Counted from the stretch's first letter, positions 37,708-49,784 are shown. The stretch: 64,000 nt of DNA from Micropterus salmoides (GCF_014851395.1 NW_024040817.1:28446976-28510975), one strand, 5' to 3'. Translations and numbers: made by a program. Notes: generated from the letters alone by a model not told the origin.

Positions 37708-38463
37708 TTTTGGGAAATGTGCTTATTTGCTGAGGGTGAGATGAGAAGATCAATATCAATCCCACGTCTGCGTGTTAAAGCTAGCCTGTAAGTTTTGTAG
37801 AACAGAGGCAAGGTGGTAATTATGTCGTAATGGTAAATGCTATAACATAGCGTAACAGTAGAGAAACAAGTTACGTCAGCAAACTGACTCAGTAATGTCA
37901 GTTACACAGCAGATTTGGCTTTGCTAACATTATAGCCACTATAAGCTGTCGGTCATACCAGACAGCTCGTAGCAGCAAAAGTGTGTTGCATTGAGCAGGA
38001 GTGCATTTTATCGCTTATGATTTCAACGTGTTGTGTGAGAGGAAGATTGTGGTATTTCTTCCTTCAGAACTTACAGTCTAATTTTTTGAAGTAAGCTTTT
38101 GGAGTCTGGACATTTTTTAGCCTAGCTTAGAAGGAAAGCTGCTAGCATAGCTCTGGCAAAGTGGAAAAAATTCCACCTAGAGTACCAACACCTCTAAAGC
38201 TCACAAATGAACAGGCTTAATTTTTTTTGTATCTAAAGAAACCCAATACATCATTTAAGTAAGACAAATTTGGTTGGTGTACTTAAATGTTTTCAAAGCC
38301 AGGCTTGCTGTTTCCCCTTGTTTCAAGTATTCGTGCTAAGCTAAGCTAATCAGCTGCTGGCAGCATTGTTATATTTAGTGTACAGACACAAGAGTGGGAT
38401 CAATCCTTTCATCTCTGGGGTGGAGAAAAAGCAAATGAGCCTGTTCGACAAAAGGGAAAACTA
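37708..38463. mobile_element. fold-back MITE in the zdhhc18 3' region
   Basis: The left end GTGCTTATTTGCTGAGGGTG and GATGAGAAGATCAAT is mirrored at the right end by GATCAATCCTTTCATCTC and GGAGAAAAAGCAAATGAGC. Inner phrases such as AACACCTCTAAAGCTCAC and GCTAAGCTAAGCTAATCAGC are shared with the fold-back repeat at 22.6-23.0 kb, so both belong to one broad family. It lies in the 3' UTR of the short isoform, and within the last intron of the long one. Confidence 0.6.
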
Positions 38464-38984
38464 TTCTTTAAGTTTATGATTGAGTAACATTCGGTTGGCC
38501 CCGGGCAGTTCACTCATGTCTGAACAGCTCAGTCATGTTTACCTCATGGACATAAACAAATTAGGTTTACTGACATTATGCTTTAGAAATAAGGAACAGG
38601 GATATTATTCACTATGTATTTTTGTACCTTTTTTTTTTTTTTTTTAAATTCACCATCCTCAATATGTTGTTCCTGTGCAGTATGTCCACTCAGGGTGTTT
38701 TTTAAAAGGGAGAAAGAGAGCAGGAGTTGTAATAAGCGAAGACTCAGATGCTGTTTCTAGCTCGTCGTCCTCCTCACAGGGCGGCTCTCTTGCTGTTCTC
38801 TCTGACAGCAAGGGATCTTAACGTGGCGACTGGAGAGTTGTACAGCAACTTTTGTTTACAAGACGTGAGTGCGGTTCAGTCAGAGTTGCAGTCTGAGCCA
38901 CAGTACTCTCATATCAAGCCTTTTTTTCTGTTTACACCAAAATAACAAGACGGCTATAAAACCTTTTTTTATTTGTGTGTACAG

Positions 38985-39239
38985 AATAAACAGAAAAGCA
39001 AGTGAAGTTGCACTGTTTCTAGTCTAAGTTTTATTTTATTGTTTTATTTTATTGTAAATAGTCTTTTGAATTCAGATTCCATACACTGGGGAAGCTGTGA
39101 GGAAAGCTTTTTCTGCACCAACTGTTCCTTGTTTGTCGTAACACACCAAGCCAACCAACATCATTTCCCAATTCTTTCCCTTCATGTCATTATTCCACGA
39201 ATGTTTTTTGTATTTTGTCAGTACCTGAAATGTAATAAA
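38985..39239 (+). promoter_or_regulatory. candidate poly(A) signals, zdhhc18 short isoform
   Basis: AATAAA occurs at 38985-38990 and 39234-39239, about 1.5-1.75 kb after the short-isoform stop. Either could end that transcript. Positional inference only. Confidence 0.4.
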
Positions 39240-41702
39240 ACATGCATTTTTGTCCATGCAATTCATCATCTGTGTGTACTATTTTTTTTTTTTTTTGTCA
39301 TTGTTTTGTTTGTCCACCTTCACAATTATTATAAACATATTGGAGTATAATTGTATTTTCAAAGGAAAGGTCATAGCATCAGTACGCTCCCCCTGTGTCC
39401 ATTCACCCGGTCTTAACTTTCTGTTCTGTATGTGGTCTGTCTCTGTGCCTGTGTCCTGCCATCGAAACTAGGAGGAGAAATGTCTGGACTTTGCTGTGTC
39501 CTGCACTGGCTGATTAGCCCCTGTTAGTGCAGGAAAAGTGATGCTTGAGCTTGGTAAGCCTGTTAAGAGAAAGGGAAAGAGAGTGCACTGTGCCCCACCA
39601 CTGTGTCTGCATCTCCTCTTGGCTGGGTGCTGTACTGCTGCATGGCTTTATTCATAACGCTGTCATGTTGAATACAATGAAGAGTGCATAATTTAATACA
39701 ATACAGGATGTACTGAATGTAAAATTAGTTCAACATTTACGTATAGTTATGGCTCAAACAGTTCCAAAATAGAGTTCTTGTTAAAGTAGAAACACATTTG
39801 AAACAGCTGTTTTAGGCCACGATGGGTGAGGAAAACTTCTAATAATATTGTTAAACACTAAATTGCTTTTTCTATTTGGACATTGAAATGATTACACATT
39901 GACTGTAGGAGGAAGGTCGTTGAGGTGGATGAATCACTGAATAATTTTCTAAGTTAAGTTAGTTGGAAGAACAGCTCCATGTAGAGGAAACAAATGAGGA
40001 CATGCTGACAGCCAGGCTGGATTCAAACCAGCTAAACTAAGTTGTTGTGTAGCATTCTACACAGTTAATAGTGAACTGGCAGTTTATCAACCTTGATTAA
40101 CAGTTAAATGTTTGAAAGTTGAACAAAAAAGAGCCGTTCACCATTTACATTTATTTCAGGCAAAGAGCTTATTTTAAAGCTACACTTATCAACATCTTTA
40201 TGTTAACATGGAAAAAATAAATTTGGGACTATTTATTCATATCTTTTATGTAATTAATGTATTATTACTAACTTATTGTCTTTATATCTCCTATTATGTA
40301 AAGCATTTTGAATTGCCATGTTGTAGAAAGGTTAGCTTGCATTACATTAGCTTGCATTACAAATTACAGTACAAACAACAAATTATGATGAAATTTGAAT
40401 GCTAATGTTGCTCTGCATCTGCTGGATGTGTAAATATGCAACTGTTAGATATTGTGTTTGCTATATCAACTTTGTTGGTAGGTGATATTATGTGAATGTG
40501 TTTACAGCTTATTGCATTGCATCCCAGAGGCCAGAAAATCAACGAATGCAGGTTCAAGACCTCACACCAACAGCAATATTATTGGGAGCGTTGTTTCTTG
40601 ATGTCTTTGTTATGCTAGCCAGAATTATAAATGAACCAGTGGCTTAAAACTTGTGACCTTTAGGATTGAAATATTTTCTGCAGCCCCAATTTTCCCAATT
40701 GAGAAAGAGGATGTTTGCCTTTAGGCACTTTGAAAAGTCATGGTGTTAGGTAAAGAAGCTCACTATATTCACACACCGGATTCAGTCTGTAGATCAGTGG
40801 TTCCTGAGCTTCAAAAAATCCGTAACTGTGTATAATTCCTTCACTTCTTAAAACTGATCATAATTGCTATGAAGCAGCCCTATTCTTTAAAGGGCTACTT
40901 TTTACATGTCAATTAACTAATTTCAGAAAGTACTACTCAGCCTACTGTGGCTTTGGAGGTGCTTTGTCAAGTCTTAGACAATAACGATGATGACGTCATT
41001 ATTTCCTCATAAAGTCATCATGTTGACATTTTTTAGGACAGATGTCCAGGGTGCCCAACAGTCTAATCCTAATGAATTTCGTGATCTTGTGACTTTCCTC
41101 CTGCACAGTCAACATTTTAATTTGTCCAATTATTTAGTTTATGCCCTGCAAAACTATTGAAATTCCCATCAGCCTTTGCTTTGTGTTTAGCAAATGTTAG
41201 CATGCCAACACACTATTGCACATCAGTAGTCTATTATTCAGCAAGAGGGCACTGTGGAAAAACTTTATAAGTTCTATGACTCTGTGTGTTGCAGACCGTC
41301 GCTCTGCATGACAGATAAGTAGTAGATCAGTAAATGAAAGAATGTAAGAACAGTTACTGTGGGGAATATAAAGCACGAAACAGCCTAATCATGAACAACA
41401 CGTGTTTTGTGGAGGTGATATCAAATGCAACTCTCAGCTATAAATCAAAACATACAACAGGACTCCCGTCAACTGCTTTTAAATATGACTTATTTATTGA
41501 GTTTCCAACAAAAAGAACAGACACAGACCTTTAGATACATCCACCTGGAGGGACTGGACATGCTCTTGAAAGGGTTGCTAAATCTTTAAAAACCTTTCAT
41601 TGGAGCCACGGAGGGAGTGTTTGATTTTTTCTACTTTCATAAAGGATAAAGCATCCTTATCCAATGGGTGTGAGAGGTGGGGAGACGGGCTCTTCCAGTG
41701 CA
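39240..41702. other. gene-free stretch inside the long-isoform intron
   Basis: AT-rich sequence without recognised exons. A 15-bp direct duplication (TTAGCTTGCATTACA type) lies near 40331-40362. CAGTGGTTCCTGAGC near 40796 looks like one end of a hAT-type MITE, but no partner was found. Confidence 0.4.
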
Positions 41703-42121
41703 TCAGTTCAGTTCAGTTCAGTTCTTTATTGTCATTCAAACATGTAAAACATTAAGGAACGAAATTCGTTTCCCAGGTCCAGCAGCGTACAGAATGACAT
41801 GCCTCGCGAATAATTTGTAAGAAAAGCCACCAGTTCAGTGAAGTAGGGTGGCAGTGGGTTGGTAGCGGGCAGGACACCGAACAGGCCTACTAAGGGTGAT
41901 TGGAGGACTTTGGTAGATGTGACGGCCGAGACTGAGTCAAATACAGAATTCCAGAACCAAGAGAGAGCGGGCCAGTTCCAAAACATGTGACTGACGTTAG
42001 CTGGACCTAAGTGACACTTACCGCAATTTGGATCGGTGCCCGGATAAGTGCGAGCCCGTTTGCTTTTAGACCAGTGGACTCTATGAATACTTTGCACTAC
42101 AAAACCCCATGCCGGCCGCAA
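41703..42121 (-). pseudogene. L1/Tx1-like LINE ORF2 C-terminus and 3' tail
   Basis: On the minus strand the reading contains VVQSIHRVHWSKSKRAR, CGKCHLGPANVSHMFWNWP and FWNSVFDSVSAV. This resembles the C-terminal Cys/His region of L1/Tx1-type ORF2 (C-x2-C..H). It is followed by a 3' end with AATAAAGAACTGAACTGAAC, a tandem TGAAC tail common in these fish LINEs. Only the last 130 codons remain; strongly 5'-truncated. Confidence 0.7.
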
Positions 42122-42343
42122 ATAGATGATGCATGGACCCCATTTCAGAACGCACTGCCAGACCTCAGGCTAGGACTCCCGTTAACTGTTGACTGTAAAT
42201 CCTGCTTAGAATGTTGTCTTGTTAGCAGAAAGCTTACACAGTTGAGTTGCATTGTGGGAAGTGTAGGATCCATTTTTTTTTTACCTTGACAGATACTAGG
42301 GGCTAAAAATCAGGATATCTCTGCATTTGCCTTTCATTTCTTT

Positions 42344-42530
42344 TACATTTATTCATGCTTTTATCCAAAGCGACTTAAAATCGCTATATATATGTCAGAG
42401 GTTGCACACTTCTGGAGCAACTAGGGGTTAAGGGTCTTGCTCAGGGACACAATGGTGGATGGGTCACAGCGGGGATTGAACCCAGGTCTCTCACACCAAA
42501 GGCATTATCTGTTGCGCCATCACCACCCCC
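42344..42530 (-). mobile_element. tRNA-derived SINE, copy 2
   Basis: On the minus strand the head reads GATGGCGCAACAGATAATGC (A-box region) and CTGGGTTCAATCCC (B box). The body matches copy 1 at 24553-24727 (GAGCAAGACCCTTAACCCC, GTTGCTCCA), and the tail reads AAGTCGCTTTGGATAAAAGC. This copy is closer to consensus and probably younger. Confidence 0.75.
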
Positions 42531-42913
42531 TTTTCTCTTGCAAGACCCCAAATTTTGTATAAAGTGCAATACTGAATTGCAGGAGTAATCTTTTAAAAAC
42601 TTGTGCACATAGTTCTATCTATCAAGACAATGTTCTTTGATGTTGCTTGAGATAAACACCTTTTAGTGTGATTCCCTTGGTCTAATGTGCATCCACATGC
42701 AGATCCATTGCATGAAACATTTGCAAACTCTGGCTCTGGATCACTCATATGGCCTGCTTGCCTTCCCAGCTTGTCTTTGATTTATCTTGCACAGCTGTAG
42801 CCACATTCACTGAAGTGATTTAACACCCTGCTGTTCTCCCTGTTAACTTCACTGGCTCGTCTCATCAGTTTTTGTCTGTTTTTCTTCCCCTCCTCTGTCC
42901 CGTGCCTCCTTAG

Positions 42914-43270
42914 TGCACACAGGGAACTAAAGATCTGCTGGAGTCGGCCACTCACTCTCCTCTCCTGTCCACCTCATGTCCTCAGGGGAAACCTCAGACA
43001 ACTCATACATGCCCAGACAACAGCACTGCGTTGAACACTGACCCCTCACCGGAGCTCTCTACGAGCTGCGGGGCTCGCAATATTGCTAGCTACCAAGGCA
43101 ATACCTCTCCATCACGTCACGCCAAGACTCGGTCAAAGAAAAGTAAACGAGCAGCTCTGCATATCCCCAACCCTGCCTCCGATGTCCCTGTTTCCCCTAC
43201 CTCTCCAGACACTGGCCCCAGCTCCAAAGCCAGGGGCCACCAAGGTGCCGCCTTTGACCCTTTGCACTGA
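42914..43270 (+). CDS. zdhhc18: alternative last exon of zdhhc18, long isoform
   Basis: After the acceptor TGCCTCCTTAG the frame is open for 118 codons to TGA at 43268. Exon 8 has an internal donor GTG|GTAGGA at 37396/37397, in the same phase (0), so joining 37396 to 42914 adds these residues and gives a 474-residue long form. The start of the exon, CTQGTKDLLESATHSPLLST, resembles the C-terminal tail of the paralogue ZDHHC14 (CIQSTKFVLQAAATPLLQSE). The rest is Ser/Pro/Thr-rich and ends GAAFDPLH. It is likely a cytosolic regulatory tail. Neither splicing choice can be verified without transcripts. Confidence 0.75.
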   Translation, partial: CTQGTKDLLESATHSPLLSTSCPQGKPQTTHTCPDNSTALNTDPSPELSTSCGARNIASYQGNTSPSRHAKTRSKKSKRAALHIPNPASDVPVSPTSPDTGPSSKARGHQGAAFDPLH

Positions 43271-45914
43271 CTGACTTGAATGACGGCTTTCTCAAGTGAA
43301 AACACACATCGTCTGAAGCTTGCATGCTGTAACACAGTCAGATACAAGTGGTATGAATTCAAGATGTTCTTTATTGTTTGGTGGTTTTCTGATGGTCCTG
43401 GGTGTGGTCATTGTGGATGACAATCACAAAGATATGGAATTACGTGATCTGTTTGCAGTAGAAACACTAGAGCAGAATGGTTGGAGATTATTCAGGCTGT
43501 AAAGGATGCATTTCAGCCCTTGGTGTAGAATGACAAAAATTTAATTTGCAAGATGAAGGAACTGGTGTACTGACGGAGCCATATGTCTTTCTGATGATTC
43601 TTGTGTAAAACATGAATTTTACCAGCATCAAATATTGTAAAATACTGGCTCTGATGTATCAGGTGGACAAACTCTGGGAGCTTGAATGGCTTCGCATGGA
43701 AGACTCAAGCTCAGAATCTGTATGCATCTGTAAGGAGAAGAGTTGCTCTCAAAGGGAAAGTCCATCCCAAATATAGAATTCACATATATAATTTCTACTA
43801 TAAAAGACTGTGCAGCTGAGTTTGAGCAAGTTTTTGAGCAAGAGACATATAGGCTGTGAATAATTGAAAAAGTCATGGGACACTCACAGCAGCCATGGAG
43901 CGTTTTCAAGGATATGGGGATATTTTGACAATAATATCTGAAAACTCTGTGTTCAAATCATTCTCCTTTGGAAGTACTGATGGCTGACAAATTAAAAGAA
44001 AGCCCAGCATAAATAGTATTGGTAAGAGCACCTTCAGTGATCACTGTCATGGATTTCTAACTTTGTGAAACTGTACAGGAGGAAGGTATTCCTTCATTTG
44101 ATGTTTTTATGATGGTAGTGGAGACATCCATTTCTGAAAACTGGCAATCTGACAAGCATGTCTATAATGATTGCGCCCTTATCTCTTTTTAAACATATGT
44201 CTCACTTCTCTCTATAACAGCACTTACATATACACTTGCTTTTTGACGTGTTCAGACGCCACAGTAATTTGTTTCAAGCATGCCCACCTTAAAGCAACAT
44301 TATGTAGTATTTTTATCTTAAACATCTTCAAAATCATTTTGACATTACACTGACTTGTAATAGAGCAAATGGCGTCTCTGTCATTGCCGCTCTGGCCCAG
44401 TATTGCTTGGTATTGTCACCATGTGACATTGAAATCCTGGGCAGGACCAAACTATCGTGAGAATGGTGTAATGCTTTACGGCATAAACGCAACTCCTCCG
44501 CAAGCAAGCTATAAGATGAAGTAAAATATATAGAATATACAAAATGAGTTCTGAGGAAGAAGCTAGCTTGGTATTCTCAGTATGGATATCATGGCAGAGG
44601 CTGTGAAGACAGGCACAGCCTCTTTAATCTGGCTAATGGTGGAGAGAGCACTGTTTAACACATTGCTCTAAAATCTTTAGTAATAGGTTTTGAGTCGGGT
44701 TGAGGTAGTGAAGGTCATAGCACGAGATTCATATAATTTTCACCTCTGCATTTCTCTCCACATATTCATTCAGGTTTTCATTAGTTGCCATCTGTAACAT
44801 CTCACACAAAGGTATTGGCCCACTGAGTTCAGTAAGTTATCCAGTTTCAATTGTAATGGCTCAGCAGAGAAACAGTTTTGAACCCAGGTGTACAGCTCAG
44901 GACAGACAGGATAAGTTCACATTTACTTGTGGTCAAACAGTTCAAACCAGGCAGCCAAATGGCTAGAAAGCTAAGGCAGAGGCCCAGTCATCGATCTGGC
45001 AAAGAGTAGGCTAAATGATAATGGGCGGAAATATATACTGCAGGGCTGATGGGTTAAGTGGAAACAGGTGGAAGGAGAGGTCAGGTATGGCAGGGAAGAC
45101 AAAGCAGACATGAGAATGGGTGAAGTTGGCTCACGTGGCATCAATGGACCAACCCCAAAAATAGTCATATTTTTGGGCTGTGATATTGCCACAGCTTTTT
45201 TTTTGTTTAAAGGTGTTGACTTTACTATCCAAAATGTTTTTTGCACATGTGAATTCTGTTTTTGTGTGGATTTCAACTTTAACGCAAACAACACAGTGAC
45301 TTACGTGTGTATCATTTGTATGCTGTTGTGTGCTGTTGTTCAGATTTCTGTGCTGTATAAATGGCAGCGAATGCAACTGCATGATAATGGCTAAAGATGT
45401 ATTTTATGGTATTTTTGTTTATTTATATCCATTCAAACATCATATTATACACCTGATAGGTCCTGTACCACTTTTTGTAGGTGATTTTGATTCCCGAATA
45501 TAACTTCATCCATGAAGCAGTATAGTTCATTGTGCTGCACAAGCTCCTGCTCGTGTTGTCATTAATATCACGCAGTGATTTAAAGCTCCCTTTCAAGTCT
45601 CCACTTCCTGTTCACATTTTATATCAGCCCAAGCAATACCTGTTCTCTCCTCCTTAAAGTTGTTTTACTTTGTGCACTTCAAATCTAAGATCTATGTGAT
45701 CGATGGGTGTGTTGTTTTGTTCTCAGGTGGAAAGCTGTAGGGGTTAGGTATTTAATATGCAAGTTCTATGTTACATATATCATGTTTATCCACAGTGTAA
45801 CCTGATGGCAATAGCTGCACTAAAATGCAATGATCTGAACAATCATCTTCGTGGAATAAAATGTGGGCATACACAAACACACACACGCAAATCCACACGT
45901 TTGTTCCTCCATCC

Positions 45915-46125
45915 CTGTGGGGACATTTCTTTGATACATTCCCTAGCCCCTTATCCTAACCATATACCTAACCTTAACCCTCATCCTACTCCTAACACAA
46001 TTGTAACCTGAACCCTAAAAAGTTTGAAAGGTTTTAACCCTCAAAAAGCAGTCACTTGTTGACACAAGTCCCCATCTTTTGGTGTGCATTCAGGTTAAAG
46101 TCCCCACCAGGAAATAAAAACATTT
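45915..46125. repeat. dispersed CCTAA-rich fish repeat
   Basis: TGTGGGGACATTTC, then degenerate CCTAACC words, and finally the mirrored phrase AAAGTCCCCACC. This is a common dispersed repeat of teleosts. The CCTAA words are irregular, so it is not telomeric. Confidence 0.6.
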
Positions 46126-46134
46126 AACACATGT

Positions 46135-46136
<2 letters not shown>

Positions 46137-46168
<32 letters not shown>
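46137..46168. repeat. (CA)n microsatellite
   Basis: Uninterrupted CA dinucleotide run of about 30 bases. Confidence 0.95.
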
Positions 46169-46170
<2 letters not shown>

Positions 46171-47479
46171 TTCGTCTGTAGTTCACCTTAAGAGTGACAC
46201 TGAGTAGAGCAGCAGTATTCACTGTGTCAGAAGTCATCCCAACACCTTCTGGAATACAAGTAATACATTTCTGAGGTGAAAAACATTGTACCGTATTTGT
46301 ATGAGTTGTAAGGTTATTTAAGCCAATGTTCTGTCAAAATAAAGAAGGAAAATAAAGTTCAGTGAAATGAAATAAAGAATCCATTTGTTTTTTATGCCAC
46401 TGAAGTGTGGCATCTGACCACTAGATGACAGTGATGACCTATAAACATATGGCTGCAGTCAGAAAACCCAGTCAAACTCACTACACAATACTCTGTACAT
46501 TTGTACAGTTCTTGCTAAGCGTCAGAATTCTCATTTGTAATTACTTTATGTTCAATCAGAGATTTCAATATAATCTTTTCCCGTGGATTAGGTAACTGAA
46601 AATTAAACTTTTAACATTTTATGACTTTATTTGTATGTCTCTCTGGTTTTCTTCCGTCACCCATATAGTGAAACCCAATGAAACAATGCCTAAAAGCAAA
46701 ACTCTACTTAGGGAGCAGACAGGTGTTTTAAAATGGAGTGCAGTGGTAGTCTTGAGGCTAGAGAATTGGACACGTGACTGCTTGGTTGCTGGTCTGAATT
46801 CCACAGTAGACTGCAAAACTGTTGATGGAGGAAGGGAATGAATTGCTTTCTCCCCTTCGTCTGTAGCTTTCATTGATCAACATCGCCAGACTGTAGTTGT
46901 GTCAGGCGGTTTCTATAGTAAAACCCTGTGAAAAATTTGTTTAAAATCGAAGGGACTTTTCTGTAACCTTGAACAAACAAAACAACCTACCTTCGGGTGC
47001 ATTTGTTACACTCAGCTAATCATCGTCAGAACTATGTGGGATTGGTGTGATCAGATTTGATTGACCATTGAATCTTCTCCGTCATCCTGCCTGCTCTGGG
47101 ACAAACATACAACCATAATGGACTAAATATTCATACTGCAGAGAGTTATAATGTAAAGTAATGCGTGGAAGCATTTTGTACACCGCAGATGGGAAATTCA
47201 TGAGCACAGGAAAGGCTGTTAGCTACCTTTGTAGTATGCAACTGCCTTACAGTACTGTTCTCTAGATGAGGCAATGGCACTGCAATCGTCAATTCTTGAT
47301 CCAAGGTAAGTCGAATTATGTCAAACAAACATGTTTGTTTGAATGCATTCAAACCTGATTTTATGAAAAGGTGGCATGCTTGTGGCACTTTTATTGTGTG
47401 TGTAGCCTTCTAACAGTAAAAATAATGTCCCAGATTATGTTAATATTCTGTGACATATTTACTATTCTTGGGAGGTTCA

Positions 47480-47560
47480 TTGTGTTCTGCTGCTGTGATA
47501 TAAGAATTTCCCTCTGGGAATGAATAAAGCAGCTATCTATTCATCTATCAACTTCTCAAC
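47480..47560 (+). mobile_element. LINE 3' tail relic
   Basis: AATTTCCCTCTGGGAATGAATAAAG followed by TATCTATTCATCTATCAA at about 47506-47552 is the usual end of a fish non-LTR retrotransposon (AATAAAG plus a CTAT-type microsatellite tail). No coding part is left. Confidence 0.6.
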
Positions 47561-48567
47561 ATTGCCGGTGGTGTGTTATGTGAACATAAATGTCATGGTA
47601 AACTTGAACTTTGGATTCTTCAACACACACCCTGTGTGTAGGGGGTGTGTGTATGGGGATTCTGTAAGTCGCTGCTTGTTAACCCCTTGAAGCCTGAATT
47701 TTTTTACAATAAATTTTTTAACATAACATAACGTAACATAATGTAGTGAACAACGGTGTGGATTTGTGCATTTTGTATTGAATAAATTTGGAACTACTCC
47801 AAATTCCTTTTTCTCTCCCACAGAGGAGCAGGGGGTCAAAGTTGCTTCTTCTAAGTGCTATCCCTGACCATAAAGCTGGCACCTTTTTGATTCCGAAACT
47901 GATAATGCGGGGCCTGACTGTTAAACTGACAAAGGGACACAAACCAGCCATTAGCATTTCCCTGAACAGCCTATCAAAACTGGTTGCCGTGGAAACTGAC
48001 CTTACTCTTTGTTTTATTACCACATCAAAAAGAAAACCCTTGTCTCACCCAAGTGTGACATGATCCAGACAGCCGAACTTTAAATAACCAAAGACCGCAG
48101 TCTCCAAAGACTCAAAGCATTTAATTAAGTTTAATTAAATCTTTAGTTACTTGATTACGTTTGCCTCTATTTGAGTAGTTATGTTAACATGTTGTTGCTA
48201 TCTGTTGTTGATATTAGTGCTGAAAAGAAAGTTACTTTTGCAGTGTTTTTATTTTCAGCAAGACACTCCTTCATCTGATGTAATCAATGCTTGTTCATAA
48301 TACTTTCCTACAAAATTCCTTTAGAAATGATGATAAAGAAATGTTTTACTATACTCTTAATCTCCAGCTTGAATTTAAGGATGAATCAACAATATTCCCC
48401 AGTTCCTAAGGAGAGATGATCTTGGATTAATCTAAGCTTTCAGTGGACGAAATAAGTATTACATGCCCTCGTCGGAAATGCCGTTAAATGTATAAATATC
48501 CTGACCAATAATGTGACAATTGTTTCCTGTTACCAAATGCTTAGAACAGTACAACCGTTCAACCATT

Positions 48568-49319
48568 GAGGTTCGATTGTGGAAAATATTTGATTATAAT
48601 ACGTGCAAATAGATTTCTTTAGACATTAAGTTTAGAAAGGCAGTCCCTTGGGAAACCTGAAACGCCCCCTGGGGAACCACGCCCCAGGCAACAAAAGAGC
48701 GACACGCGACATCGCTCTTTTCTTCCTTCTTCGCTGTTCTCTCTCCGCTGCTCTGCTCGGCTCTCTGGACGCTTCAGCACGCGTCGGCGTGCCGCGCCAG
48801 GCAGCGCCCTCAGAGTCGACCAGCGAAACAGGCCTTTTGTTTCGCTTGAAGCTACACATGTGAAGTGCAGTGACATCGATCTGCCCTTCAGTTTGTTTTA
48901 ATTTCTTTATTTCTTTTGTTTGTTAAAGTTATGAGTCCGTTAAGTTACACTGGACTAATTCAGGAATGACCAAGTTCCATTTTAAGCCTTTTTCGTCGAG
49001 CCAACTTCACCGAGGTCAGACCAAGCCACGTGGTCTCGCCCACTACAACGAAGGAAACCTGAAAACAGCCGAATTGCCAGACGGAGGAGGCGTTTTCAAT
49101 CAGACACGGAGAACCCCGGAGAATCCCTAGCAAAAAGCCAGGATCGTGCAGCTAGCGTGGGACCAGCAAAAGGCCAAGCAGACCGCCGACAAGCAGTAAG
49201 ACTTAACACATATTCTGTGTTCAGGGATGTCCTTTTTAAATTCTAAACCCATAGCGTTAGCTTACTTTCATTAGTTCTTCTATGCCGTATGAGTCAAATG
49301 CTTCCCACAATCGAACCTC
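48568..49319. repeat. GC-rich block bounded by a 15-bp perfect inverted repeat
   Basis: GAGGTTCGATTGTGG at 48568-48582 is exactly mirrored by CCACAATCGAACCTC at 49305-49319. Between them lies an unusual GC-rich stretch (48650-49200) in otherwise AT-rich DNA. It contains CCACGTGG and no protein I recognise. The block extends into AT-rich sequence with a hairpin CCTAGAGGTCCGGAGACTCTAGG near 49552. It is probably part of an unidentified transposable element or LTR. Confidence 0.5.
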
Positions 49320-49702
49320 CAGGCTCATTGTTCAGCAGTTGTTTATTTTCCCTCTATCCAACCATCTTTTTATCACATTAGTTAGAGAATAAATTCACTG
49401 TAATATAATCAAGAGCTGTGTGTGTTGCCTATTTCTACGTCCCTGCCAAGAGAATTGACCCTTTAGATATGAGACTGACTGATTGATTTAAGATAATTAA
49501 GCGATTATTAACTAACTGATCACTAGTAATAATTGTATAATTATTAAAACTACCTAGAGGTCCGGAGACTCTAGGTTTATAACAACTCCGGTGGTGCCCT
49601 GAAATGAGGAATAAAATTAGATTTTATGAATATTAAAATTCATAACTGGGAATTAATTCTCATAAATTTATTAAAATGCATAACTAAATTTAGGTTTGCT
49701 AC

Positions 49703-49752
49703 AATAACGTAACATAACATAACGTAACGTTACGTAACATAACGTAACATAA
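49703..49752. repeat. (TAACG/TAACA)n degenerate tandem repeat
   Basis: About ten five-base units alternating between AACGT and AACAT forms. A shorter tract of the same words is at 47717-47745. Confidence 0.85.
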
Positions 49753-49784
49753 ATAACTTTAATTTGGTTTAGGCAACAAAATGT

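Larger units (their letters stand above)
43271..47475. other. gene-free stretch
   Basis: Presumably starts with the 3' UTR of the long zdhhc18 isoform. No other exon is recognised. It contains a degenerate CCTAA-rich dispersed repeat at about 45915-46125 and a CA microsatellite. Confidence 0.5.

Noticed and set aside
45940..46020. CCTAACC-type words suggesting interstitial telomere
   Set aside because: Units are irregular and flanked by a known dispersed fish repeat; no run of exact TTAGGG units.
48619..48876. Overlapping Arg-rich ORFs on both strands
   Set aside because: They arise from the GC-rich island. No start context or domain, and no splice partner found.
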